From positions 1,178,001 through 1,242,000 of the forward strand of contig CBDCMS010000004.1 in assembly GCA_965219005.1 (NCBI GenBank): 64,000 bases of DNA, given 5' to 3'. The notes below the pieces were generated by a model. That model saw nothing but the letters and a program-made list of their open reading frames with translations, searched no databases and had not been told where the DNA came from. Of the stretch, positions 20,331 through 29,083 are shown piece by piece. Made by a program: the position numbers and the translations under genes. This DNA comes from CAUZIZ01 sp965219005. Its GTDB lineage: Bacteria > Acidobacteriota > UBA6911 > RPQK01 > JAJDTT01. Position 1 is the first letter of the stretch, and every line of letters starts with the position of its first letter.

Positions 20331-21074
20331 TCAGTTTTTCTCAAAGATGATTACGTGTTGGCGTGGAAGCCGGTCTATCGTCTCGACCCAGCGCAGTGGC
20401 TGCGGAGCCATCTCCAGCTTGACCTGTTTTTCACTCATCTTGTGGAGTCGCTTGATCGGAACGGAAGGATCCTCGGCCCGATACTCGACGAATACGACTC
20501 GCCCTCCCGGTTTCAGGCCTCGGCAGATTGCCTGCATCATCTCCCAGGGGTAGGCAAACTCGTGGTAGACGTCGACCATGAGTACCAGATCGAGTGATCC
20601 CGCGGGCAGCTTCGGATCCTTTTCCTCACCCAGAATCATTTCGACGTTGCCGACCCCACGTTCCTTGATCCGCTGCCCCAGGATCTGGAGCATTTCGGGC
20701 TGGATGTCGATCGCCAGTACTCGCCCCTTTACCCCAACCTCTCGCGAGAGCAGGAACGTGAAGACTCCACTCCCGGCGCCGATATCGGCTACGACCTGGC
20801 CCAGGCCTATCTCGAGAGCATCGATCGTAAGCGAGGGCCTCTCTTCCTGCTCGCGTTCCGGACGGTCCAACCAATTGGCGCCCTGGTGACCCATCACATG
20901 AGAGATCTCTCGGCCCATATAGAACTTGCCGATGCCCTGCGGGTCGTGATCTTCTCGGTACTCGTATCGAGAGCTCGATTGAGGTTTCTGGGAGGACTTC
21001 TGGGTCTCCGGGTAGAGTCCGTGGGAGCAGGCCAAGGAGGCGACGGTCAAGAAAGCGAGGAATCGTGTGGACAT
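20331..21074 (-). CDS. Exported class I SAM-dependent methyltransferase
   Basis: 247 residues. The N-terminus has a lipoprotein-like leader (FLAFLTVASLACSH), unusual for a methyltransferase and suggesting an envelope location. Motif I is VVADIGAGSGVFTFLL, followed by the acidic VLAIDIQPEM and the later LVLMVDVYHEFAYP and LKPGGRVVFVEY, typical of class I Rossmann methyltransferases. The substrate cannot be told. It starts 6 bp after the stop of the FG-GAP gene in the same direction, so the two form an operon. Confidence 0.82.
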   Translation of the reverse strand: MSTRFLAFLTVASLACSHGLYPETQKSSQKPQSSSRYEYREDHDPQGIGKFYMGREISHVMGHQGANWLDRPEREQEERPSLTIDALEIGLGQVVADIGAGSGVFTFLLSREVGVKGRVLAIDIQPEMLQILGQRIKERGVGNVEMILGEEKDPKLPAGSLDLVLMVDVYHEFAYPWEMMQAICRGLKPGGRVVFVEYRAEDPSVPIKRLHKMSEKQVKLEMAPQPLRWVETIDRLPRQHVIIFEKN

Positions 21075-21080
21075 AGGAGA

Positions 21081-22361
21081 TTACTCGTGACCCTCGTTTC
21101 TCCACCATCGGCACTCGAGGGAGCCCCTCTCGGCGCAGGCTGCGATGTCCAGATCTGAGTCTCCATCCAGGTCAGCCAGTATCACCTGGTTGGCGTTCTT
21201 CCAGTTGTCCTTTACCATGTGCTCGGTCCAGGGACCGCTGGGATCGCCGCTGTTTTCGTACCAGAGGACCTGCCCCGGTCTGGAGAATCCAGTGGCCACG
21301 ACATCCATATCTCCATCCCCGTCCAGGTCGCCGGCCACCGCCTCGAAGGCTTCGTTCAGGCGGTCCGAGATGACGTGTCGGGTCCAGCCGTTTTTGTGAA
21401 CCCCGTCGTTTTCGTACCAGACGATGTGGTGGTTGTAAGACTGAGTGAACTCGGGTCTGTTCTTCCCCCGCTCGGGTTTCACCTGGTCTCCCTGGTGCAT
21501 GGACCCCCAGGCTCCCAGCGCCATAACGACGTCCAGGTCCCCGTCCCCGTCGATGTCCGCAGGCTCCCCGTGAATGGGAGCATGGGTTGCCTCGATGACG
21601 TGTTTTACCCATTCTTCGGAAGCCGGGTTTCCCGGGTTCTGGTACCAGATGACCTGGTTCGCGGTACGGCTGGTTCCCAAAAGATCCGGGTCTCCGTCCC
21701 CGTCGAAATCAGCGGCGCGAATGGTCCGGGTTTCTCCGACATCGATCTCGATGGCGCGCTTCGTCCACTCGCCCTCCGCTGGTGTTCCATCATTCTCGAA
21801 CCAGGAAAACTGATTGCCCAGACGCCAGCCGGAGCCTGCTGCGTCCAGGTCGCCATCCCCATCCAGGTCGACCAGTTCGACGTCATACGCTCCGGGCAGG
21901 TTGCCCTGAGCGATGATGTGCCGAGGCCACAACTTGCCATCCCCAGGGGTTCCGCCATTCTCGAACCAGAGGAGGTCTCCGAACTTGTTCTTCACGATGG
22001 CCACGTCGGGATCTCCGTCCCCATCGATGTCGCCGATTCGATGTCGCTCCAGACGTTCAGGATCCTTCTCCTGGATCAAGTGTCGTTTGAAGCTGCCTGA
22101 TCCGTCGTTCTCGAACCAGTACAGCTTGTTATGCGTCTCCGCGTCCGCACTGGTTAGATCCAGATCTCCGTCCCCATCCAGATCGGCGGCGGCGATGCCG
22201 AAGGGGTAGGTGTAGCCGTCCATGATCAGATGCTCGGTGAACCGGAGTTCCGTCTGCGGCTTTTCCCCTTTTGGCGAAACTGTTTCTACATCGCTCTGAG
22301 TGCAGCCGACCAGGAGGAGAAGCGAACCTAGTGCTGACCCGTTCGAAAGCGTCTTGTTCAT
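21081..22361 (-). CDS. FG-GAP/VCBS repeat lipoprotein
   Basis: 426 residues. The leader SLLLLVGC forms a lipobox, so it is a predicted lipoprotein. The body holds about seven repeats with DLDGDGDLD-type calcium-binding loops, each followed by IVWYENDG-like strands; these build an integrin-like beta-propeller. A paralogue is at 60442-61653. Such proteins are common surface or periplasmic proteins in this kind of genome and have no fixed enzymatic role. It is first in an operon with the exported methyltransferase and divergent from the CoA-binding gene. Confidence 0.85.
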   Translation of the reverse strand: MNKTLSNGSALGSLLLLVGCTQSDVETVSPKGEKPQTELRFTEHLIMDGYTYPFGIAAADLDGDGDLDLTSADAETHNKLYWFENDGSGSFKRHLIQEKDPERLERHRIGDIDGDGDPDVAIVKNKFGDLLWFENGGTPGDGKLWPRHIIAQGNLPGAYDVELVDLDGDGDLDAAGSGWRLGNQFSWFENDGTPAEGEWTKRAIEIDVGETRTIRAADFDGDGDPDLLGTSRTANQVIWYQNPGNPASEEWVKHVIEATHAPIHGEPADIDGDGDLDVVMALGAWGSMHQGDQVKPERGKNRPEFTQSYNHHIVWYENDGVHKNGWTRHVISDRLNEAFEAVAGDLDGDGDMDVVATGFSRPGQVLWYENSGDPSGPWTEHMVKDNWKNANQVILADLDGDSDLDIAACAERGSLECRWWRNEGHE

Positions 22362-22467
22362 GAGTCCTTTCCTGTTCTTCTTCTTCGGGAAGAAATACTA
22401 TCCGGAATCTGGGACAATCATCGAGGGCGAAGAGATAACCTGCTGGATAAAGCAACCAAGAGGCCTT

Positions 22468-22863
22468 ATGAAGAATATTGTCGATCTTCTGGACGAACCT
22501 GATACCACCGTGGCCGTCGTAGGCGCTACCGACAACCCCTCGAAATACGGAAGTATTATCTATCGTGACTTGAAACGTAAGGGGTTTACCGTCTTTCCTG
22601 TGAATCCCAATCGGTCCACCGTCGACGGAGACCCAACCTATAGTCATCTTCAGGACCTTACCCAGCGGCCGAGCATCGTCAATATCGTCGTCCCGCCCGC
22701 AGCCACCCTAGAGATCCTGGATCAGTGCCTGGAGCTGGGCTTGATGAACGTGTGGCTGCAGCCAGGTGCGGAGACTCCAGAGGCCCTGGGGTTCCTGCAG
22801 CAGCACAGTTTCAATTATCTGGCGAATGCATGCATCATGGTCGAGAGCAGGATGAACGCCTGA
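22468..22863 (+). CDS. CoA-binding domain protein (YccU-like)
   Basis: 131 residues from ATG 22468, preceded by AAGAGG; longer in-frame starts lack such a site and add non-homologous residues. The sequence TVAVVGATDNPSKYGSII with VFPVNPNR and VVPPAATLEILDQCLELG is the Rossmann-type CoA_binding domain found alone in small cytosolic proteins, similar to the N-terminus of succinyl-CoA synthetase alpha subunits. The exact role is unknown. Its 3' end overlaps the convergent gene by 29 bp. Confidence 0.82.
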   Translation: MKNIVDLLDEPDTTVAVVGATDNPSKYGSIIYRDLKRKGFTVFPVNPNRSTVDGDPTYSHLQDLTQRPSIVNIVVPPAATLEILDQCLELGLMNVWLQPGAETPEALGFLQQHSFNYLANACIMVESRMNA

Positions 22864-24280
22864 CCTGGACTGCCTCTCGGATCGCTTCCAGTTTAGGATC
22901 GCTCAGATACCCGTAGCGGTTGATCCAGAAGCCGTAACGACCTGCAGCCTGCCCTGCCATCAACCTTTTCCGGAAGTCTTCCAGGGGTCCATAGCCGTGT
23001 GTCAGGACCAGGACCGGTGTCGAGCCCGCCTCCTCCTGAGCCCGTAGGATCTTGCGCGACATGGCCTCCAGTCCCACCGGGTGTGGTTCTTCCGTTTCCG
23101 GGTAGTGATAGGCGTCGCAGCTGGAGAGTCCACCGCCATCGATCAGGTCCAGCCAGCTCTCCAAGGCGCCTACGAGTGCTGTGTCCGACACCTGTGGATT
23201 GGCTTTTCGAATGCTATCGGCATAGAAGCGGAGCATCATGGGCCAATGCATGGTGTAAAGCTTGACGCTGATGGCGGTGCTGTGAGCGCCCGCGCGGCGA
23301 TAGTCCATGCCCGAGGCCAGATTCCAGGGGGGAGGGAAGGCGTTGGGCATGAGTTCCATATGGCTGCCACCAGCCTCTGTCAGCGTCTTTCGAGCCTTCT
23401 GGAGAAATTGCTCTACCAGCATGGCCTTGAACCGAACCCAGTCGCCGATTGCTGCTCTCTCGGAGAGAAATCGAAGTAGCAGGGGACTGCCCTCTTCGGG
23501 ACCTGACCAAGTGATCAGATCGGAGTCTGTCAGCTGGCCCTGGAGTTTGCGGTAGAGATCTCCCACCGTTCGGCGCATCCCATCGAAGTCCAGACCCAGT
23601 CTCCGGGCTGCTCTTCCTGCGTGATCGCTGAAGTCCAGGAAGATGTCATCGAGAAAATAGGGAGGGTACTCAGGCCAATCCAGGCGCAGACCGTCGATCC
23701 TCGGGTAGTTCGCGCACAGGTCCCGGATCAAGGCCTGGAGATAGCCCTGAATACGAGGGCTGGCAAGACTCCCGTTACGGGCAAGGCGCCGGGTGGGCAA
23801 AGAGCCGTCCGGCAAGAGAGGCCGGTCGTCTCCCTCGGGTCCCCCAAACTGAACCCGGTAACCCGGTGGAATTGCTGCCTGTACCTGAAGGTAGACTCGC
23901 AGACCCCGTGCTTGCGCTTTTTCGATGAACTCGTGTAACAGGTGGCCGTGACTCCGAGTGAGGAGTGAGGGCGCAGGCGGCTGATATCGCAGTCCCTGAT
24001 AGAGGGTCTTCGAAGGCTCGAAGCTGGGCGCCGTACGCACCCAGAGGTCACGTTTCCCCCAAAGGGGACGCTCCAGAAACCTGACCTTCCCAGCTCCAGC
24101 GTCGTCAGGCGGCTCCCGGCTGCCGTCCTGCTCGGAGGCAGGTTCCATCAAGTAGGGCGACGTGGCAACGGCGGTGACTCCCGCCTTGTCAACCAGGTTG
24201 TCGAGAACTCCGTCGACGGTCTCGGATTGGAGATACTCAGGCATCACCGTGATGCCGACGAAGCTGTCAATCGAGCCCAT
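22835..24280 (-). CDS. Putative TIM-barrel glycosidase-like protein
   Basis: 481 residues without a clear signal peptide. The pattern is that of a glycoside-hydrolase-like barrel: GVTAVATSPYL near the start, LHEFIEKAQARGLRVYLQVQ in the next strand, and RIDGLRLDWPEYPPYF with acidic residues where GHL10-type and related barrels place catalytic groups. Later strands include MELMPNAFPPPW and VLVLTHGYGP. Family assignment is by pattern only and the substrate is unknown. It converges on, and overlaps by 29 bp, the CoA-binding gene. Confidence 0.55.
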   Translation of the reverse strand: MGSIDSFVGITVMPEYLQSETVDGVLDNLVDKAGVTAVATSPYLMEPASEQDGSREPPDDAGAGKVRFLERPLWGKRDLWVRTAPSFEPSKTLYQGLRYQPPAPSLLTRSHGHLLHEFIEKAQARGLRVYLQVQAAIPPGYRVQFGGPEGDDRPLLPDGSLPTRRLARNGSLASPRIQGYLQALIRDLCANYPRIDGLRLDWPEYPPYFLDDIFLDFSDHAGRAARRLGLDFDGMRRTVGDLYRKLQGQLTDSDLITWSGPEEGSPLLLRFLSERAAIGDWVRFKAMLVEQFLQKARKTLTEAGGSHMELMPNAFPPPWNLASGMDYRRAGAHSTAISVKLYTMHWPMMLRFYADSIRKANPQVSDTALVGALESWLDLIDGGGLSSCDAYHYPETEEPHPVGLEAMSRKILRAQEEAGSTPVLVLTHGYGPLEDFRKRLMAGQAAGRYGFWINRYGYLSDPKLEAIREAVQVRRSSCSRP

Positions 24281-24436
24281 TATGAGGGGAGTATACTCGC
24301 GTACAAGTTAGCGTATGGTCCGAAAGTGTTGCTAGCAGCACTTTCTGCGTCGGTTACTGCTCGATGAGATTTCTGCCTGGTGAGGGGTTGGAGAATAGCT
24401 TGGCCCTCGAGACACGCTTATTGTCGAGATCAAGAG

Positions 24437-25687
24437 ATGCGAATAGGAATGCCTTTCTTCTGTTGGTTTGCTCTCCCGTTTCTGACGCTGTGGACGGGAT
24501 GTAGCCTTGAGAAGGCGGAGCCGGAGCATCTAGCCGCCGTGCGCGCGAAACTGGAGCAAGGCCTATCGGTCAAGGTCGTTTGTTTCGGGGACAGCGTTAC
24601 CGGGTTGTACTACCACACCGGGGGGAGACGTGCCTACACCGATCTGCTGGCGCTGGCGCTCCGCCGATCCTTTCCTGAGGCATCGATTACCGCGATCAAT
24701 GCGGGCATAAGCGGAAACGACACGCGAGATGCCCTGGCACGGATCACCGAAGATGTCTTGAGCCACGAGGCCGACCTGGTGACGGTGATGTTTGGGCTCA
24801 ATGACATGACCAAGGTGCCACTGGACGAATTCAAAGCCAACCTCATCGAGATCATCAAGAGGTGCAGAGCCAGCGGTGCGGAGGTGCTTCTCTCCACTCC
24901 CAACAACGTGATCGCTACTCCCCGGCGGCCCATCGAAAAGCTCGTCCTCTATTGCGAGGTCATCAGGCAGGTAAGCCGTCAAGAGGGGGTAGCTTTGGCG
25001 GACTGCTATGCTGCCCTGGAGACAATGCGGGAGCGTCACCCTCGGGGATGGCGTCTGTTTTTGAGCGACGAGATTCATCCCAACCTGGAGGGACATAAGA
25101 GAATCGCCGAACTACTCGCGGCCGCCGTCAGTGGGGATGCTGTCAGTCTGAACGACGTGGGACCCTCGCAGCCTGCCATCCCACTCACCCTGGACTCGAT
25201 TCGGAAGGGAGCGCCTCTCAAGATTCTGGCGATGACACCTTTGGATCAGTCACTAGCACCAGTTCTGGATCAGGTGGCTCCAGACTCTCCCGTCGAGATC
25301 ATCCCCTGGCCGACCGAGGGCAAGTCACTGCTGGAGCTGGAGGCTGACGCCAAGTCGCGCGTCCGCGCCTTGAAACCGGATCTGGTGGTGGTGGGCGTTC
25401 CCGGTGATACGAAGGTCGCCAGTGAAGAAGAGTTTATCCGCAGCTTTACCTGGACACTCAACTGGTCCCTGAGTTTCGGCACTCAGGAGTGGGACTGCAT
25501 CGTGGTCCATCCCAACGTGGTCGATCCCCAGGCTGGGGATTCCGACCGCGACGAATTGATCCGCCGGCTGGTCCGTGCCCAGGATCTGACTCTGGTGGAT
25601 CGAGCAGATCCCGATGCTGAAGTCGGGGAGATCCTGCTAAGCTGGCTGAGAGCCCAGGACAGCGATGCGCTGGAATCGGCGAACTGA
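24437..25687 (+). CDS. SGNH/GDSL hydrolase lipoprotein
   Basis: 416 residues from ATG 24437 (GAG-rich region just upstream). The leader FCWFALPFLTLWTGC gives a lipobox. The catalytic blocks are all present: block I VVCFGDSVTG (Ser nucleophile), block II NAGISGNDT, block III VMFGLNDM and block V DEIHPNLEGH (Asp and His). This is a complete SGNH esterase, probably acting on acylated carbohydrate. About 180 C-terminal residues (from VGPSQPAIPL) look like a second, degenerate domain without the catalytic blocks (LVVVGVPGDT). It is 62 bp upstream of the Gfo/Idh/MocA gene in the same direction. Confidence 0.85.
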   Translation: MRIGMPFFCWFALPFLTLWTGCSLEKAEPEHLAAVRAKLEQGLSVKVVCFGDSVTGLYYHTGGRRAYTDLLALALRRSFPEASITAINAGISGNDTRDALARITEDVLSHEADLVTVMFGLNDMTKVPLDEFKANLIEIIKRCRASGAEVLLSTPNNVIATPRRPIEKLVLYCEVIRQVSRQEGVALADCYAALETMRERHPRGWRLFLSDEIHPNLEGHKRIAELLAAAVSGDAVSLNDVGPSQPAIPLTLDSIRKGAPLKILAMTPLDQSLAPVLDQVAPDSPVEIIPWPTEGKSLLELEADAKSRVRALKPDLVVVGVPGDTKVASEEEFIRSFTWTLNWSLSFGTQEWDCIVVHPNVVDPQAGDSDRDELIRRLVRAQDLTLVDRADPDAEVGEILLSWLRAQDSDALESAN

Positions 25688-25749
25688 ATGGGTTTGCGGC
25701 GTAGAGTAATCTTTCCCACATCGGACCGAATCAGAAAGGGAGACGAAGT

Positions 25750-27099
25750 ATGAGCTCACAGAGTCGTCGTGGATTCCTGAAAAAGTCGGCGGGCCTGGCC
25801 ACCGGCGTTACACTTGCGGCAGGAGTGCCGACCTCAGCCACCGCCATTTCTTCATCCCGCGTCCTGGGAGCCAATAATCGAATTCGAATCGGTTTGATTG
25901 GCAGTGGAGGCCGGGGCGGGAGCGACCTGAAACAATTTGTGAAGATCGAAGGGATCCAGTGCGTCGCCCTCTGCGACGTGGACACCGCGCAGATGGAAAA
26001 GACACAATCCCAGATCCTCGATCCGGTCGGACAAAAGGCAGAGCAGCAGACACAGGATTTTCGTCGGCTCCTGGACCGGACCGATCTGGATGCGGTTATC
26101 GTAGCCACTCCCGATCACTGGCACGCCATACCCACCGTCATGGCCTGCCAATCGGGCAAGGACGTGTATGTGGAGAAGCCACTTGCGCTGACCATCCACG
26201 AGGGCCGGGTCATGGTCGACGCTGCCCGCAAATACGATCGGGTGGTCCAGATGGGGACCCAGCAGCGGAGCGCCCCCCACTTTTCAGATGCCGTGGAGTA
26301 CGTCAAGAGTGGCAAGCTGGGCAAGATTCGCCTGGTGCGGTCCTGGGCCTACCTGGACTGGAAGGGGGAAATGCCGGCCCAACCCGACGGTCCGCCTCCC
26401 GCAGGAGTGGACTACGACCTGTGGCTCGGACCAGCGGCTGAGAAGCCCTTCAATCCGAATCGTTTTCACTTTTCCTTTCGCTGGTACTGGGACTACTCCG
26501 GCGGTCTCATGACCGACTGGGGAGCCCATATGATCGACATCGCCAACTGGGCCATGGACCTGAAGGCGCCGCGCTCAGCGGTCTCCGTAGGGGGCAAGTT
26601 CGGCTATCCTCAAGATGCCATGGAGACTCCCGATACGCAGCAGGTGATCTGGGGGTTCGACGAGGACTTCAGCATGGTCTGGGAGCATGCCCTGGGTGTG
26701 GGACGAGGACCCGAGGCCCGCGAGCACGGGGTCCAGTTCCATGGAAACGAGGGGGTGCTGATAGTCGACCGGCATGGCTGGGAGGTCCACCCGGAGACCG
26801 ACAAGATCGACAAGGACGTACGCGAATTCCGCTCGTTGGGAAAGCCCCGCCACAACATCAAGACCTACGCCTACCACCTGACGCACGTTGAGAACTTCGT
26901 CGACTGCATGCGCTCCAGAGAGCGTCCCAACGCGGACGTTGAGATCGGTCACAATTCCATGATTGCCTGTCACCTGGGGAACATCGCCTTCCGTGTGGGT
27001 CGTAAGGTGGAGTGGGACATCGACGGCGAAAAAGTGGTGGGCGATCGGGAGGCAGCCCGCCTGGTCAAGAAAGAATACCGCTCACCCTGGAAGTTGTAA
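25750..27099 (+). CDS. Tat-exported Gfo/Idh/MocA-family oxidoreductase
   Basis: 449 residues. The N-terminus SRRGFLKKSAG is a twin-arginine signal, followed by VTLAAGVPTSATA, so the folded protein is exported with its cofactor. NAD(P)-binding Rossmann motif: IRIGLIGSGGRGGSDL. Family signature: VEKPLALTIHEGRVMVDAA, which contains the EKP lysine. The C-terminal lobe includes GGLMTDWGAHMIDIANW and the usual metal/substrate His. Such exported members act on sugars or polyols in polysaccharide-degrading bacteria; the substrate is not inferable. It is preceded by a purine-rich ribosome site (AAAGGGAGACGAAGT). Confidence 0.88.
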   Translation: MSSQSRRGFLKKSAGLATGVTLAAGVPTSATAISSSRVLGANNRIRIGLIGSGGRGGSDLKQFVKIEGIQCVALCDVDTAQMEKTQSQILDPVGQKAEQQTQDFRRLLDRTDLDAVIVATPDHWHAIPTVMACQSGKDVYVEKPLALTIHEGRVMVDAARKYDRVVQMGTQQRSAPHFSDAVEYVKSGKLGKIRLVRSWAYLDWKGEMPAQPDGPPPAGVDYDLWLGPAAEKPFNPNRFHFSFRWYWDYSGGLMTDWGAHMIDIANWAMDLKAPRSAVSVGGKFGYPQDAMETPDTQQVIWGFDEDFSMVWEHALGVGRGPEAREHGVQFHGNEGVLIVDRHGWEVHPETDKIDKDVREFRSLGKPRHNIKTYAYHLTHVENFVDCMRSRERPNADVEIGHNSMIACHLGNIAFRVGRKVEWDIDGEKVVGDREAARLVKKEYRSPWKL

Positions 27100-27138
27100 G
27101 GCGATGTTTCCGTGTGGATGAAATTTTCAGCCGAGGGT

Positions 27139-27218
27139 CGTGGCGGTGGTCTCCAGGCCGCCGTTTTCTTCGTTCGAGACTTTGGTCGACGCACGGCGGC
27201 CTGGAGACCACCGCCACG
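27139..27218. repeat. Large palindromic dispersed repeat, 26-bp stem
   Basis: The arm 27139-27164 (CGTGGCGGTGGTCTCCAGGC then CGCCGT) is exactly complementary to 27193-27218, with a 28-base loop. It lies between convergent genes and may act as a bidirectional transcript end. A single arm recurs at 20289-20314, so it is a REP-like family. Confidence 0.85.
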
Positions 27219-27258
27219 TCCAAAGGAGGCCCAACCGAAGTCTCAGTGCCAATCTCAT

Positions 27259-28833
27259 CTACTCCTGGAACTGAAAGGCATAGAGCTTACAGTTCCTTAG
27301 CTTGAAGTGGAGACTCACGTCCTTTCCGGCCAGTCTCGAGACGTCCTGGTTACCCTTCCAGGAGACCGGAAAGGCGACGTTGTTGCCGCTCAGCGGATCG
27401 GAGTCATCCAGTCTGAATCCTTCGACCGGATTCCCCTCCTTGTCCCGGACCTCAACCAGCGCTTCTCCGCCGGCACTGGTGTCCAGGTTCAACTCCAACC
27501 GATTGCCGTCAAAGCGAATCGGAGGCGTCGTGAGCCAGCCTCCCTGGTAATCCGCATCCGCCGAGACGAACCCATCAAGTCGCATGATGGCCCTGGAGAC
27601 CGCCGACTGCTTCCCTCCAGGATGGGGGTCTACACGGGAGGCGTGGTCCCAGTTGGTTCCGACGTAGTAGATCCAGATCTCGTTGCCCATTCTGATCGGG
27701 TGGGGAAGTCCCCACACCCACTTGGAGGCAAAGGTGCCAGCGTGACCCAGGCGGAGGAAGGATTGGCGCTCTCCCAGGCGTTTAAAGTTCTTTCCGTCCC
27801 GGCTCACAGCCAGTTGGACATCCGCTGTGACAGGCCACCTCGGCCGGTAGTGGTAATAGATGGGCACCATGGCGAAGTAGGCGTCCTGTGCTTCCTGGTA
27901 ACGGAAGACGCCGGTGCCGTAGAAATCCAGAGAAAGGGGACCGACGACTGTATAGCCCGGTCCGAAAACGGTTTCGACTCGATGGGCCTCCTCAGAGGCC
28001 TTGGAGCGCAGACGCTTGGGAAGAAAGTTCATCAAAGGAGCCAGATCCCGGGAATCGGGCCTTATGACCAGCTGAAACTTTTCCCAGTGAAGCATGTCGT
28101 CTGATTCGTTGTACCCCACCATACGAGGATGTACCTCTCGGCTGTAGCCTCGGTAGCGCCCGATACGGGGTTCCCAGAACCAGCTGGGCTGAGTGTCGGC
28201 CGCCCTGAGGCCGGTGGGAACGGTCTCTTCCAGATGCCAATGGATCCCGTCGGCCGAATACCAGAAAGCGTTGCCCCCCTTGCGGGTGCCTGGCACGGTG
28301 TAGAGCTTGGACCAGGACTTGTAGCGCTTCTCGGGAGGACAGTTCGGGTTGGTGTCCCGAGCTACGGACCCACCTCCCACCGTCATCAGGGAGAGATCGG
28401 TGGGCATGACCAGGTTGTTCTCTTTGGATCCGTTGAGCTCCACCAGGCCTAGAATCGGTTTTTCGAAATGAATGCCATCTCGAGACTCTGCGTAGCATAA
28501 GCCCCGGAAGCCCTGTCCCGGCCGTCCCTTGTCAGTGTAGAGGTCGTACCAGAGGCGGATTCGGGGACCGTCGGGTCCGTCTTCTTTCAGCACGCTGCCA
28601 TAGACGTGGATGTTGGCGCCCTGCTCCCAGGGCTGGTCGACCACGACCAGAGGTTCGCCTGTCTGATAGGGAGGATTCATCCGAAGGCTGATGCCGTCAC
28701 TGGATGCGATGAACCTTTGGTCCACAAAGAGCTGTTTCTGGTGTCCTACGTCTAATGTCGCCGCCTCAATCTGCGCGGTGAAGACACTGTGTGCCAAAAG
28801 AACCACAAATAAACCGATCGCCCGCTTTGCCAT
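27259..28833 (-). CDS. Secreted glycosidase-like beta-propeller protein, paralogue 1 of 4
   Basis: 524 residues with a signal peptide (about 1-24, ending EAA). It shares with the proteins at 55235, 57450 and 58904 the N-terminal LDVGHQKQLFVDQRFIASS pattern, a PWEQ segment, GLCYAESRDGIHFEKP, LGLVELNGSKENNLV and a C-terminal beta-sandwich ending in KLYAFQFQE. The propeller blades carry repeated aromatic/Asp motifs as in GH32/43/117-like five-bladed folds. A glycosidase role is inference; I cannot place the catalytic acids with certainty. It converges with the Gfo/Idh/MocA gene across the 27.1-kb hairpin. Confidence 0.65.
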   Translation of the reverse strand: MAKRAIGLFVVLLAHSVFTAQIEAATLDVGHQKQLFVDQRFIASSDGISLRMNPPYQTGEPLVVVDQPWEQGANIHVYGSVLKEDGPDGPRIRLWYDLYTDKGRPGQGFRGLCYAESRDGIHFEKPILGLVELNGSKENNLVMPTDLSLMTVGGGSVARDTNPNCPPEKRYKSWSKLYTVPGTRKGGNAFWYSADGIHWHLEETVPTGLRAADTQPSWFWEPRIGRYRGYSREVHPRMVGYNESDDMLHWEKFQLVIRPDSRDLAPLMNFLPKRLRSKASEEAHRVETVFGPGYTVVGPLSLDFYGTGVFRYQEAQDAYFAMVPIYYHYRPRWPVTADVQLAVSRDGKNFKRLGERQSFLRLGHAGTFASKWVWGLPHPIRMGNEIWIYYVGTNWDHASRVDPHPGGKQSAVSRAIMRLDGFVSADADYQGGWLTTPPIRFDGNRLELNLDTSAGGEALVEVRDKEGNPVEGFRLDDSDPLSGNNVAFPVSWKGNQDVSRLAGKDVSLHFKLRNCKLYAFQFQE

Positions 28834-28946
28834 GAGAAACTCTCCTTGATTCGCCGTGCCTGACAGTCTACTCCGAGCCGTCGTAATTCTAATAGTCTCT
28901 GACTCGAAACTTCATTGGGCTGTTCCTGAGGAACAAGGGGGTAACG

Positions 28947-29060
28947 CATTGATTCAGTGATCTTTTGGTCATGGAAGCCTGAAGCGCAAGCGAGGGTTTG
29001 GGAATCGGCAAGATCTTACTCAGGTCCCCAACCCCTCGCTTGCGCATCAGGCTTCCATGG
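28947..29060. repeat. REP-like dispersed repeat with inverted partner
   Basis: 28947-29018 (from CATTGATTCAGTGATC through GAAGCCTGAAGCGCAAGCGA to AGATCTT) recurs at 48496-48566, and its core at 40912-40960. An inverted core follows at 29026-29060, so the pair can fold into a long hairpin. It sits in the 250-bp gap between the propeller gene and the IS element; I see no gene there. Confidence 0.8.
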
Positions 29061-29083
29061 CTCGGGAAGTTTCTTTCTCGAAT

